A stretch of DNA of 64,000 bases from Paguma larvata (Eukaryota; Chordata; Mammalia; Carnivora; Viverridae): the NCBI GenBank assembly GCA_030068075.1, contig CM057826.1:45910558-45974557 (forward strand), read 5' to 3'. Positions within the stretch are counted from its first letter, which is position 1. The number at the start of each line of letters is the position of its first letter. Under the pieces are notes generated by a model. That model worked only from the letters and a program-made list of their open reading frames with translations. It made no database searches and was not told the origin of the DNA. Of the stretch, positions 20,820 through 31,339 are shown one piece after another. The position numbers and the translations under genes were made by a program.

Positions 20820-22580
20820 TTTGACTGAAAACAGCTGTAATGAAATTAAATTTCCTTAGGGGGGAAGAAGCCTCCAGATTACTTTTCGTATATAAGATAT
20901 TGTTAGGAAATTCATCTTTGCCCTGGGTTTTCACTCTATTTTTCTTGGTCCTTGGCTCTCTTATTTTTTGGATAGACACAGACTCTACACTGGAGTTATT
21001 TTTACAATCATATTTCAAATAATTTAATCTCAGGTCACCTTTATTGTAATATACTTTGGGCCTTTCAGTTCCACTTAAGAGGGAGGGAATCATAGAGTGG
21101 GAATCTGGTACTTATTTGACTTTCTTCTCCTGAAAATATCCTGTGTGATTGACCAAGTGCACTTCTAATTTCCTTCCTTCATGGATAAATTCATTTTGAA
21201 TTGCCATTAGAGCTCTTTATTAAATCAAGGAAGTTTGGACCCTAACTTACCTTAAGACCTGGAGCTACCCACCTACACAGTTCTTACAAATATCACAGAT
21301 TCAGACCATGGATAGAACTGCCAGTGAAGGAAGAAACATGTGAAAAGCTGTAAACAGTAGAATAGCATCATACACAAATTTTGTATAGCCACATTCAACT
21401 ATATAATGCTGGCATCAAGGAACAGAGAGACAGCGTTGGGGGAAAAGGTGAGAAGAGGGAAACAAATTGTCTGTGTCCCTCCCCCCATTCAGATGTTACT
21501 TGAGCCTTTGTTCCCTGGACCAGAAATCCATAGACAAAATGCATGCAAATAGAAAACAAACAAATAAAAAAACTAATCCTAGTCGTTTATGTTCCTAAAA
21601 GTCCAGCTCCTGGCTTTTAGAGGAAATTTAAGAAAATTTCAGAGTTACCTTAGACTAAATGTGTGTGTAGTTTTTGCTTTCATCTTATCTGCCCACTTCT
21701 GATACCTATCCCTCTTTGAGATGTCCGTCTACTGAAATTCATAGGATTGCATAATTACAGAACTGAAGGAAAGCCAGGAGATTATTTAGTTTAACCATCC
21801 TTGTTTACTGTTGGGAAAATCAAGACCCAAAGAGAGAAAATGACTTAAGAAGCTTACCATAGCCGAGGAAGGTAGATAGAATTTTTGACTTTTTAATTCT
21901 AATGTAGTGTACTTTTCTCTGTGTTTAGAAATCAGATCCAAAGCTTGTTAGCATTTCGTATGAAGAAATATCAAGTGGACTTTGAGTGTCTGGGATAGAG
22001 ATGATTGCTGAGATAGTAGTAAGGAATGTATTCTTGTATGAGCAAAACACAGATGTTTAGAATATGCACACTTTTGTTTTCACAGAAATGTTCCCAAAGA
22101 TAGGAAGGCTGTAGTGTAGTTTTTGAGGCTGTGAGCTTATGCAGAATTGTGAGTAAAATACATTTATGAGTAATATGCATTCTTATATTCTGATTCATCA
22201 AGAGTTTATTATTTTTGAGAAAAGTTAACCCTCATGTATTAAGCCCACCTCTCTCTTCTTTCAAATGCTTCCCTTTTCTTGAAAAGATTGTACAGACATG
22301 TTGGAAGAGAGTCACCAGCCCTGGGAAACATCAGAGTAAAGTGTGTATGAACAGTGGCAAAATGTCTTGACTTTTCCCAGAGACGTCCTTTTCAGGGAGC
22401 AGACATACAATACTTGGTATTACGATACCAAATGATGAGTTTGTAATAAGTTTCTAGGACAGACTTTGAGGCACAGTTTTGTTTCGTTTACCTGAACTGC
22501 ATATCTCTTGGGATGAATTTACATAGAGACAGCACAGTTTGCATTGAGGTCAGTGTTCTGTTGCTAGAGGGAACACCAAA
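20820..22580. other. Unassigned sequence with a MIR-like scrap
   Basis: About 21750-21860 has 'cagaactgaaggaaagccaggagattatttag' and 'actgttgggaaaatcaagacccaaagagag', a MIR-like or other old repeat on the minus strand. The rest, including ORFs at 20752-21093 and 21971-22201, is unrecognised. Confidence 0.4.
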
Positions 22581-22584
22581 GAAG

Positions 22585-22690
22585 TGAGAGTTTTGTTCCC
22601 CTGTTCCTATAAGCATAGGACTGTGCATGAGTCACTGAACTCCTCTCTGTTTTACCCTCTTGATTCAAAGTGAGGGTAGCAAAAATTGCT
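22585..22690 (+). mobile_element. MIR-like fragment
   Basis: 'ggactgtgcatgagtcactgaactcctctctgttttaccctcttgatt' loosely follows the MIR core. Confidence 0.45.
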
Positions 22691-22699
22691 TAGCGGATG

Positions 22700-22925
22700 A
22701 CAGTAGGTGCATATCAGCTACATTTGTTATGTGCCAGGCACTGTGCTCATCATTTGGTATGCACTACCTCATTTAAAACTCACAACAAGTCTGTGAAGTA
22801 GCTACTACTGTGATATTCATTTCACAGATGAGGAAGCAGAGACTAAGAAAAATTATATAGTTTGCCGCCAAATCATACTACTAGGAAGTGGAAGAACCAG
22901 ATTTGAAGTTATGCTAGGACCACCA
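22700..22925 (-). mobile_element. MIR SINE (antisense)
   Basis: 'catttgttatgtgccaggcactgtgctcatcatttggtatgcactacctcatttaaaactcacaacaag', 'cagatgaggaagcagagactaag' and 'ggaagtggaagaaccagatttgaa' give a near full-length antisense MIR. Confidence 0.88.
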
Positions 22926-22929
22926 TTTT

Positions 22930-23590
22930 ATACATTAAGATGTTTTGAGAACAGACGTATACACAAATGCAGGGAATATTTTCTTTGCAGCAGTCTTAAA
23001 TACTTGTGCTGAAATCAAAGCAGTGGCAAGAAATGGTACTTGATTTACCATATCTCTTTTCAGAAACAACCTGGGAATAATGGGAAAATTGTGCCTTGAA
23101 GGCTAATGATCATAGAACCTGATTACAGATCTGTCTTCCGCTCTTACCTCCTCCTCCATTCCCCTGAGCACATATGGCTTGTACAACACACTACAGTTCA
23201 TGCATGTTCCATGTTATGTTTGTCAAATAATGTAATGACATTTAGGAGTGGGCAGAGTGTAACAGAAATGTTTTGGCCCCCACATACTTAAAAGGCTTTT
23301 GTATTGCTATTGATTTTAAGTCAAAACTCTAGCAGCTCCTTGGCTCCAACATTAATTACAGCATTTTTCTGCAGTTGAACTGAAATGCTACATAGGATAA
23401 GGTCACTCTGCACGTTTTAGATTTGTCGAGCTCTGTTTGAAGCAGTCCCCAGTGTCTCAGCTGCAATGTGAGTATGAATTGGATGTTACCAGATGCTAGG
23501 AAAATTTACGGAGGCATATGTCCAATGGAGGGGGTCAGGGCTACTCCCTCAAGGATCCTCCTCCCAGAATGACCATCCTACTTCTTCAAA
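22930..23590. other. Unassigned sequence
   Basis: No recognised repeat or coding signal. Confidence 0.4.
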
Positions 23591-23594
23591 GTGC

Positions 23595-23745
23595 TTCTAG
23601 TGCATCCATAGTGCTTCCAAAGCAGTGATGTGTGCATCAGTCACTGAGAGTGAAATGCAAATTCTGATTCGGTGGATGTGGGCTAGAGCCTGGTGATGCT
23701 GATACTCTGGTGTATCCACTGTATTTTGAGAATCAAGACAACTGA
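23595..23745 (+). mobile_element. MER5A (hAT-Charlie) DNA transposon remnant
   Basis: 'gatgtgtgcatcagtcactgagag', 'atgcaaattctgattcggtggatgtgggctagagcctg' and 'ggtgatgctgatactctgg' with an end at 'tattttgagaatca' follow the MER5A order. Confidence 0.75.
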
Positions 23746-23945
23746 AGGACCTTTCTATACCCTAGTAGAAGGAATTGATACAGCATGTCAGTTTCGGGAA
23801 AAGAGAAGGCTTGGACAACTCACTATAAGTAGTTGTAAAGTTTGCAGGAATATTAGGATATTGGCAAAATTTTTGGTAGACGTCTCCTGAAATACAAACA
23901 TACTCCCCTACATGGTCATCTCTCTGTATTTTCTTTTTCTTTTTC

Positions 23946-23990
23946 TCCTTCCTTCCTTCCTTCCTTCCTTCCTTCCTTCCTTCCTTCTTC
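23946..23990. repeat. (CCTT)n microsatellite
   Basis: About ten CCTT units in a pyrimidine-rich stretch beginning near 23930. Confidence 0.95.
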
Positions 23991-24177
23991 TGTAGCTGTT
24001 ATTCCCTAAGTCGTAAGATCTTCAAGCTGATCTCCCTAAAACAGGCCTCCAAGAGGCCTCCGAAAACCATCTCTCTTCCTTTTCCATATGGCCCCATATT
24101 TCTATTTCTACTCCTTCTTTCTCTTTCTTAATCCATGTCAAAAGTTAACCATGGCCTGTCCCACACTCTCACACCTT

Positions 24178-24440
24178 TACACTCATGCCGGTACCAATGT
24201 GACCGATTCAAAGCCTCGATCCAAAAACAAATGATTTGAAGGAATTGAATGGAGAGGGATTTGGGAGCGGAGGTGGTTCCTGGCATCCCTGAGAGGATGG
24301 CACACGAATGTGGGTGAAGAGTTGCAGCAGTGGGACTCCGTGAGCGATTGCTCGCTCCACTCGGCAGACAGTCCCTTGTACTTGCTGCTCTAGACTCTCA
24401 GGCTTCCGTGCTAACAGACATTTTCTTTTTGTTTCAGAAG
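24178..24440. promoter_or_regulatory. CpG-retaining non-repetitive block (function unknown)
   Basis: About ten CpGs in 260 bp, in a window where CpG is otherwise scarce, for example around 24189, 24203, 24217, 24268, 24339 and 24344. No repeat is recognised. A pyrimidine tract and CAG follow at 24422-24438. The 99-codon minus ORF across it has no recognisable family. It could be a conserved element, a decayed GC-richer repeat or an unrecognised exon. Confidence 0.2.
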
Positions 24441-24504
24441 TTCTTAGTTGGTACATGTTTGTAAAGAAAAAGAAAGTAATATACTTATTCCTTCCCCTTT
24501 GGGA

Positions 24505-25440
24505 CACTATCTTTCAAATCTCTCATTTCTGTGTAGTCTCCCGAGCTTTCTCTGCAGCCAGCAATGTCCTATACAAGTTGTAGATAACACTGGAAGGCAG
24601 CTTAAATTATTTTTCAATATATTCTGAGAGTGAAAATGCCAAGTCATATATTTTAGCGAACAGATACAACTATAAAAATTCAGTGTTTCCTTAACTGGAG
24701 AACTATAGAGGAGGGACTACATGACAAGAGAAGTCATCTCATCTCTGCTCCTGGTAAAGACTCCAGGGAGCCAAAACATTCCAAGAAATAAACACATTTA
24801 ACCCTTGTCCACAACTATTTACTTTACAAATACTAATTAAACTGCCTACTAGCTTTAAGAATAGTGAGGATCACAAGGCTTAAGCTTAAGTAGCCTGAGT
24901 ACTTTAATGGAAAAGCTTTTCTCTCTTTCTGGTGGTTCTTGAATCATTTACCTAACTGTCTCCATGACCATGGCAGGGAAAGGCAAGACTGTGACAATGT
25001 ATGACAAAGGGATTAGGAGTTCACTTTCCTGGGGCTGACAAAACCGGAGTCTGAGCTCTTGCTAGATGTGTGGGCTTGCATATCACAGAGGACATCAGCT
25101 GCTCTAAGATCTGGGCTGCCAAGAAGTATAAATCCTATGATGTGGGCTGGCCTGACGTTTTTTAGGCACTTTGGGCACAGTGCCCACAATATTTTTGGAG
25201 CACCACAAAAGTATTTTAATTTCTTTTAAAATTAGGAGAATAAAATGAACTTTAAAATCAAAGAAAATGTTTTCACATGTAATATACTTATGTTTATATC
25301 ATAGTAGTCGCAAAATATAATTTGATCATTTTTTTTGTGGTGGAAGAAACCACAAAGGCAAAAATGCCTAGAACCTCCCAAAAGTCACGATGATAGGCCT
25401 TAAATAGATATAAATCACTTAACACAGTGACTGTCACACG
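24505..25440. other. Unassigned sequence
   Basis: No element recognised. Confidence 0.4.
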
Positions 25441-25447
25441 GGAAGTA

Positions 25448-25668
25448 TGTTGGGGGTTGGCAGACTTTTTCTGCATAGGGCCATATTGTAAATATTTTAG
25501 GCTTTGTAGGCCAGATGGTCTCTACTGTGTTGTAACTACTCATCCCTGCTATCATAATGCGAAAGCACCCATAGATGATATATAAACTAATGGGCATGGT
25601 TGTGTCCCAATAAAACTTTATTTATAACAGGCAGCAGTCTGGATTTTTTTGTAGGCCTTAGTTTGCTG
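25448..25668 (+). mobile_element. hAT-type non-autonomous DNA transposon
   Basis: 'gggttggcagactttttctgcatagggccatattgtaaatattttaggctttgtaggcc', 'gcgaaagcacccatagatgat', 'ccaataaaactttatttat' and 'ccttagtttgctgacttctg' form the complete order of a common mammalian element whose ends read CAGnGGTTGGCAAAC / GTTTGCCGACCCCTG. Nearly full length (about 220 bp). Family name not assigned with certainty. Confidence 0.8.
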
Positions 25669-25674
25669 ACTTCT

Positions 25675-26425
25675 GATTTAAACTAATAATTATTGATAAT
25701 ATTTAAATGAAATTTTATTTTATTCATTTAATTGTCTATGAACTATCCTGTGGAAAATGTGAGCAAAAGGGAAAAGATAAGTGATATACTTTGGGGTATT
25801 GAAGATAGCCAAATAGAAGAACCCCTTTAAAGTCTCAGCTATCCAGGTTTCCTCTAACTAAAATAGGCCGTCACATTTTTCTTCACTCTACTAAAGAAAG
25901 AAGCCAAGCATAAAGTAACAAAATACTATGGTCACACTTCGATGTTCCCAAAGACTGCTTTGTATGGAAAAATAAAACACTCATAAAGCAGTCTCTATTG
26001 AGGAGCGATACATGTCTGTATCGCAAATCCATAAACAGAAATGGTATATGACAACACAGTTATGCTCTGCAACTCTACGTTGTAATTCGAAGCTGCTCTC
26101 CCTGTGATTCCTTTGACAGATCAGGTAGTTGCTTAAAGACAAAGGATGTTTAATAACTTTGTAGGAGGGGCAGGAAGATCTTCCCAAAGACTAGCATCAG
26201 CTCGGTAAGAAGGACAGTGAGCCCCTGAAGAGGTAGGCAAAACCCCATACATTAAAGATGCATACTTGACTATAGAAAAAAAAAAAAAAGGCTCCTAGGC
26301 CCATATACAGTCTCTTGAAGCCAGACCCTTAGTTCACATCAGTTTGGGCCTAAGAAACAAATGGCTACATTTGGTGGTGGTGTATATGAAACAGGGATAT
26401 GCTTCTAGAAGGAAGGGGGAGGGGA
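25675..26425. other. Unassigned sequence
   Basis: No recognised element apart from an A-run at 26276-26289. The ORF at 25981-26187 has no recognisable product. Confidence 0.4.
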
Positions 26426-26428
26426 AGA

Positions 26429-26494
26429 CCATAGCCTTTGGGAGTAAATCTGAACTCAAATCCATAGTCTTTTGGAGTAAATCTTGACTCAAAT
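26429..26494 (+). repeat. 33-bp imperfect tandem duplication
   Basis: Two adjacent units (26429-26461, 26462-26494), identical at 29 of 33 positions, beginning 'ccatagcctttgggagtaaa' and 'ccatagtcttttggagtaaa'. Confidence 0.9.
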
Positions 26495-26744
26495 TTGGTG
26501 TTAGGCAGATTAAGTCATGTAATTTTTTGTAATTATCAGTTGGAGTTAAGAATCCTTATTTATACATCGTGTATGGCAACTTGAGAGGGTTAACTGAGAT
26601 TTTACATATAAAGGCTCTCTGTCATTGATTGACTTGAGATCTGTTACCAGTGAATGGTTGCAATTTAACTCCTACTAGAAATAGGAATAATCATTGCTGA
26701 GGGGGAAAGTACAACTGAGAAGGGATGACCTAGAAAACACAGGT

Positions 26745-26950
26745 GCTAAAACATTGGACTCAAGAATTTGAGTCTCCCCTCTGTTCAATTACTTGCTATA
26801 TTGTACCACACATTCTTCTGATCTTGAGTTTCCTCATCTGAGAAATTAGTATAAATGGATATAAAGAGAATATATCTCATGAGGCTGTGGGAATGTTAAA
26901 TATGATCATTCATGTAAAGCCTGGTATAGTGCAAAATGCTGGCAGGTTGT
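26745..26950 (+). mobile_element. MIR SINE
   Basis: 'attggactcaagaatttgagtctcccctctg', 'ttgagtttcctcatctgagaaattagtata' and 'catgaggctgtgggaatgttaaatatgatcattcatgtaaagcctggtatagtgc' is plus-strand MIR order. Confidence 0.75.
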
Positions 26951-26954
26951 AAAG

Positions 26955-27515
26955 TTTTATTTCCTTCTCTTCCTCCTCTTCCACATCATTGCTTACTGTG
27001 AAACATGAGTTTTTTGGGGTCTCCTTGAAGATTCGTGCCCTTTAAGAGCACATGAATGCTCTTAAAGCTTGTGTATTCTGGAGCTTCTGTTTGTTTTGTT
27101 TTGTTTTCTTAATTTTTGGTCCATGTGTGCATTTTTCCGGAGCAAATGTTCATAGTTTCCATCCGCTTCTCAGAGGGATCCACAACCCAAAGGCTTTACA
27201 AATCATGTCATTATTCAAACAATCCATGTGCTTTGAAGGCCTCTGCTGTAGCCTGGATCATAATTGCTTATGATGATAATCCTAGTTATCAAGAACTTGT
27301 TCCCTTAAATTACTATGGTGTATTTAAAAAGATGCCCAAGATATACAGTGATATATTTTAGTGAGATTTCCAGATAGTAAGGAACCAATTCTCATGTAAA
27401 AGGATGAAATTCATCCAGAGGTGGGAATTTCAGTACTTTGGAAAATCAATGTAAGTGAAATAACTCCTTCCTTACTGATTCCAGGAGATTATCACCATGG
27501 TAAAAACATAAAATC
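26955..27515. other. Unassigned sequence
   Basis: Includes a short (TTTTG)n-like run near 27090. ORFs at 27052-27361 overlap in two frames and are unrecognised. Confidence 0.4.
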
Positions 27516-27519
27516 CAAT

Positions 27520-27625
27520 AGCTAGTATGTATTTACCATTTTCCAGGGTATTCTTTGAAGAGTAACTTATGTGTACTATGCCGTTTAGTCCTTGCCACAA
27601 TCCCAGGATAATTCACCATTGTGCC
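27520..27625 (-). mobile_element. MIR SINE fragment (antisense)
   Basis: 'ctagtatgtatttaccattttccagggtattctttgaagagtaacttatgtgtactatgccgtttagtccttgccacaatccc' follows the first half of antisense MIR. Confidence 0.55.
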
Positions 27626-27629
27626 TGGT

Positions 27630-28860
27630 TTCTTGATTGAAATCAGCCCTTTCATAGGTTGGTATCAAGTGATACTAGACATCCATTTAATGGGGACTGA
27701 AAGCAGCTGCAAGAAACAGAAGTGACTCCATCAGCTATTGTTAGTAAGGATGACTTGACTCAGCTTGCTGTAAGGAGAGAGATGCTCTGAGGGCCCACGA
27801 CGTGGAAAACCCATTCAGAGAAGTATGGACCTGGCAGGTCAGATGGAGGTCTCTAATGCCACTAGGTCTGGAGTCTCCTGAGTTCATATTGCTTAATAAA
27901 TCCAGAAATTATGATAATCTTAAAGGGAAGCACATGCACATTTTCCGAAATAATCAGCTTCTGCCAGGGAATTACCTATAAATTACATGCAATACTTTGA
28001 AGCCATGCTGGGGAACTGAGGGCTTTGAGAAAAGAAGTTGGCCTATATAGGGAAGTACCCTCTTTCTGGATGTGATCAAGCTCTTTCTAAATTCAAATTC
28101 ATTTATTTCTTGAGCACCTTGGAAGAAATGAAAATAATTGTATGTTCACTATTATCTTCTCAGCTCACTTCCAGGATATTACTTGAGACAAATGTTAAAA
28201 TAGAAGAATTACTCCACAGGCTGTGCTTCCAATGAACTCTGAATGATTAGCATAAAATTCATGAAGTGGCTGATGTTTAAAGAATTTTTTATATCATTCC
28301 TGTTGCTCTGAATTTTCCTAAAAAGTCATTTTTGCCTAGGGTACAAATGGGTATCATATCAAAAATTTTGAACATGAACCAACAGAGAAGATCTTAAAAG
28401 CAACTATAATATGGTTTAATTTAATTCAACTTATATTCATCAATACGAATGTTAAAAGTCGCATTAGAGTTTTTTGACCATAAGCAACAGTGTACCTTCC
28501 TGAAAGAAATGTTTGAAAGGATACTGAATAACTCACTAAATTAAAGAAAAAGCCTAACAGCGGAAGTCTACAGAAATACAGGAGCTAGATCTTCTTTGGA
28601 GAACTCAAAAAAACCCAGACCTTATTTTTTTGGATACTGAAGCTAAAGAATTCACATCCTCATATTTAAATTCCTAAAGGAGGGAATTGATTGAACCATT
28701 TTAGTTGGGAGACTACTCACCTTTGCTAAGCTATGAATGTCAGTCCACTAGCCAAACACAGCAATAGGAGAGAGAATACTCCTTAGAAGAGAAATTAAAT
28801 AGATGTGGACTGGAAAACTGAGTATTACTGTATCATAATGCCATTTCTCCATTTCCCCTC
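27630..28860. other. Unassigned sequence, with a weak conserved-element candidate
   Basis: No gene or repeat recognised. 27885-28030 is repeat-free and holds ATTGCTTAATAAA, AAATTATGATAATC and ATTACATGCAAT in close order, again the style of a distal regulatory element, but this is weak. Confidence 0.35.
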
Positions 28861-28861
28861 T

Positions 28862-29640
28862 AATTTATAGTTTTAATGGAATCACAGTCCAAATATCAAA
28901 TATCAAAGATACACATTATTTCTAAATTTATGTGGAAATGAATAGGAGTAAGAATAGCCAAAACAGTCTTGAAAAAAAAAAAAATTGAAAATCCCTAGTA
29001 CCAAATTTGGCATAAAGCTGCAGAATCAACATAATATGGTATTTGGCGAAAGAACTGACATATTAAATTACAGGACAGAAAAGAAAATCCAGAAATGGAC
29101 CCAAGTACATACAGTCAACACCTAAACAGTTAACTGAACTTTGACATGGGTAGCAAGGCAGTTCAGTTGGGACAGGGGGAAATTTTTTCTACAAGTGGTG
29201 CTGGCAAAAACAAACTTAGTTTTTAAAAATAAGAAATTCAGCCCCTACCTCACCCTACACAGCAAAATTAATTTGAAATGGATCACAGACTAAAACTATT
29301 GAATTTCTGGAAGACCATACGATATTATCTTCATGAATAGAGGATAGCAAGGATTTCTTAAGACATAAAAAGCACATAAACATAAAAGAATATATAATTA
29401 ATTGGATTTTATTAAAATAAAAACTACTCATCAAAAGACAACATTAAGGAAAAGGTAAACGAGAGACAGAAAATATCTGCAATATAGATTTGATAAATGA
29501 TTTATATCAATACATGAAGAATTACTATAATCAACAATAAAAGACAACTCAAAAAATGGGCAAAAAAAAACCAAACATTGCACAAAGGAAGATTTATGAA
29601 TGACCAATAGCACATGAAATGGTCTTCAATATCATTAGTC
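28862..29640 (+). mobile_element. L1 LINE ORF2 3' part, decayed
   Basis: Plus-strand remnant of the L1 ORF2 C-terminal region. In order: 'ggaatcacagtccaaatatc', 'aagaatagccaaaacagtcttg', 'gcagaatcaacataatatgg', 'gacccaagtacatacagtcaac', 'acaagtggtgctggcaaaaac', 'ggatcacagactaaaactattg', 'agaatatctgcaatat', 'caaaaaatgggcaaaaa' and 'atgaccaatagcacatgaaa'. It is riddled with stops and frameshifts and lacks both ends. Confidence 0.85.
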
Positions 29641-29794
29641 ATTAGTGACAGGAAGGTTTGAGTGGTATTTCAGCCATTTCCTCTCCTTCTGGCAACTTCC
29701 CAGCACTTACCATCTTTAAAGATATATGGCTTTTCAGGTCTTTAAAATTGGTTTCTGTCTCTTCAAAGAGATTGCAGATTCCTTTGTCATACTT

Positions 29795-29965
29795 TAATAA
29801 TATGCACAAATATTACCCAGGGAGTTTATTAAAATACAGATTGCCAGGCCTCACTCTGCAGATATAATGGTTCACTAGATTTGGCATTGAACGAGGACTC
29901 TTATGTTTTTAAATAACATTTCATGTGATTGTCCAATGACTGCCTTTTGAGAAACACTGTTCTGT
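29795..29965 (+). mobile_element. MER5A (hAT-Charlie) remnant
   Basis: 'acccagggagtttattaaaatacagattgccaggcctcactctgcag' and 'gattgtccaatgactgccttttgagaaacactg' give MER5A order with a recognisable right end. Confidence 0.7.
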
Positions 29966-30097
29966 ATCATATTTGAATCATTTCTGTGCTATCCACAACG
30001 CTTAATTTGTGTTGGCAAGAAATAAGCTGTTTAATCAATAAACTGCATGGGTTGGAATGACTGCCTCTGATACTAGTTTTGAATTACGGCTAGTTGC

Positions 30098-30136
30098 TTT
30101 GTTTTGTTTTGTTCTGTTCTGTTCTGTTTTGTTTTA
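30098..30136. repeat. (TTTTG/TTCTG)n short tandem repeat
   Basis: Pentamer array switching from TTTTG to TTCTG and back. Confidence 0.9.
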
Positions 30137-30214
30137 TATGACACTATTAGAAACTTAACATAGCATTGAAGGAAGGTTTCCTAAATTAAAAGATCACTCT
30201 TCTCAACCCTATAA

Positions 30215-30340
30215 TTTTACAGATCTGGAAACTGAGTCCTAGAGAACCACAGAGAGTTTCTCAGTGCCATTTAGCAAGAGCTAAATGGAACCTGGACCTC
30301 ACTTCTCCTGACTCTTAGCTCATCCAGCTCTTCCTATCTG
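30215..30340 (-). mobile_element. MIR SINE fragment (antisense)
   Basis: 'ttacagatctggaaactgagtcctagagaaccacagagag' then 'gctaaatggaacctggacctcacttctcctgactcttagctc' is the second half of antisense MIR. Confidence 0.6.
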
Positions 30341-30364
30341 ACCATGCTTTGTCAAGATGGGAAA

Positions 30365-30580
30365 GTGAAGTGGTTCTCCAGTGGGGGTAATTTTTTCCCC
30401 TAAAGGACATTTTGCAAGGTCTGAAGATATTTTTGGAGATCACAAGTTGGGTTAGGGTGGCTACCGTCTAGTCAGTAGAGGCCACAGATGCTGCTACAGA
30501 CCCTACAGTGCACAGGACAGCCCACATAGCAAAGAACTGTTAAGCAATAGTGGATGGTGAAAAAACTATAGAACACTGAA
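30365..30580. mobile_element. hAT-like DNA transposon (same family as 13573 and 42834)
   Basis: 'gtggttctccagtgggggtaattttttcccctaaaggacattttgcaaggtctg', 'agaggccacagatgctgctacagaccctacagtgcacaggacagcccacatagcaaagaa' is the full internal order of this family. Confidence 0.75.
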
Positions 30581-30584
30581 CGTG

Positions 30585-31100
30585 GAGGTGTAGTCCCTGA
30601 TAGTCTTCAAAATTCTTCACTCTTATGTAAGCATCACCTGTTGGGATCTCTTGCAAACACTCTGGAGGCCACTTACCCCATATGTCTCTGCACACTCATA
30701 CTGGCTCTAAACCTGACGCCTGTAGGCAGCTCAGATGGATTCCTTAGCACTTCCATAGCAGTTTGTCTCATCTCTTTGATGAATCCTGAAGATGGACCAC
30801 CCCAGCCCTGCTGACAGCTCTCTCTGGTGAGGTGGGGGGGGTGGTGCTCCAGCTGGTCACAGAAAGAGCAGACAGCTGGATTTGAAAGGAAACAGATTTA
30901 ATTTTGGTCCTGATTGAAGCTGAAACCAGTTTAGAGATGTGTCCTCTCAAATTTGGAGTTCTTAAAAGGATAATTGGAGTAATAGGTAGAAAGTAAACCT
31001 CATAACTCAGGATATTAGGAAGGATGGATGTTCACGGTGTGCCCGGAGTCCATTTGGCCTGTTTTGCTGTGCTATTACGGCAATATTAACTGGCCGTATG
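30585..31100. other. Unassigned sequence
   Basis: No recognised element; a G-run sits at 30834-30842. Confidence 0.4.
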
Positions 31101-31104
31101 TGCA

Positions 31105-31335
31105 TGGGGTCTCAGGGACTCAGCACTTTCTAGCTCTATGACCTCAGGAATTTACTAAATTGCTCTAAGCCTTAGTTTCCCTAACTACAAAATGGTGATG
31201 ATAATATTGCCAATGCTATAGGGTCATTATAAAGATTAAAAAAGCGGATGCATATGGAGAAAGATTGCAAGGTAGTGACTGGCATGCAGTAAGCACTAAG
31301 TAAATGATAGCTATTAGCTATTATTATCCTGCACC
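31105..31335 (+). mobile_element. MIR SINE
   Basis: 'ctagctctatgacctcaggaatttac', 'taagccttagtttccctaactacaaaatggtgatgataatat' and 'gtgactggcatgcagtaagcactaagtaaatgatagctatta' form a near full-length plus-strand MIR. Confidence 0.88.
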
Positions 31336-31339
31336 ATTA

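Noticed and set aside
23946..23990. CRISPR-like or satellite array
   Set aside because: It is a plain (CCTT)n microsatellite without spacers. No CRISPR, operon, riboswitch or bacterial feature appears anywhere, in keeping with mammalian DNA.
28862..29640. Functional L1 ORF2
   Set aside because: The L1 sequence has many stops and indels and lacks its 5' and 3' ends.
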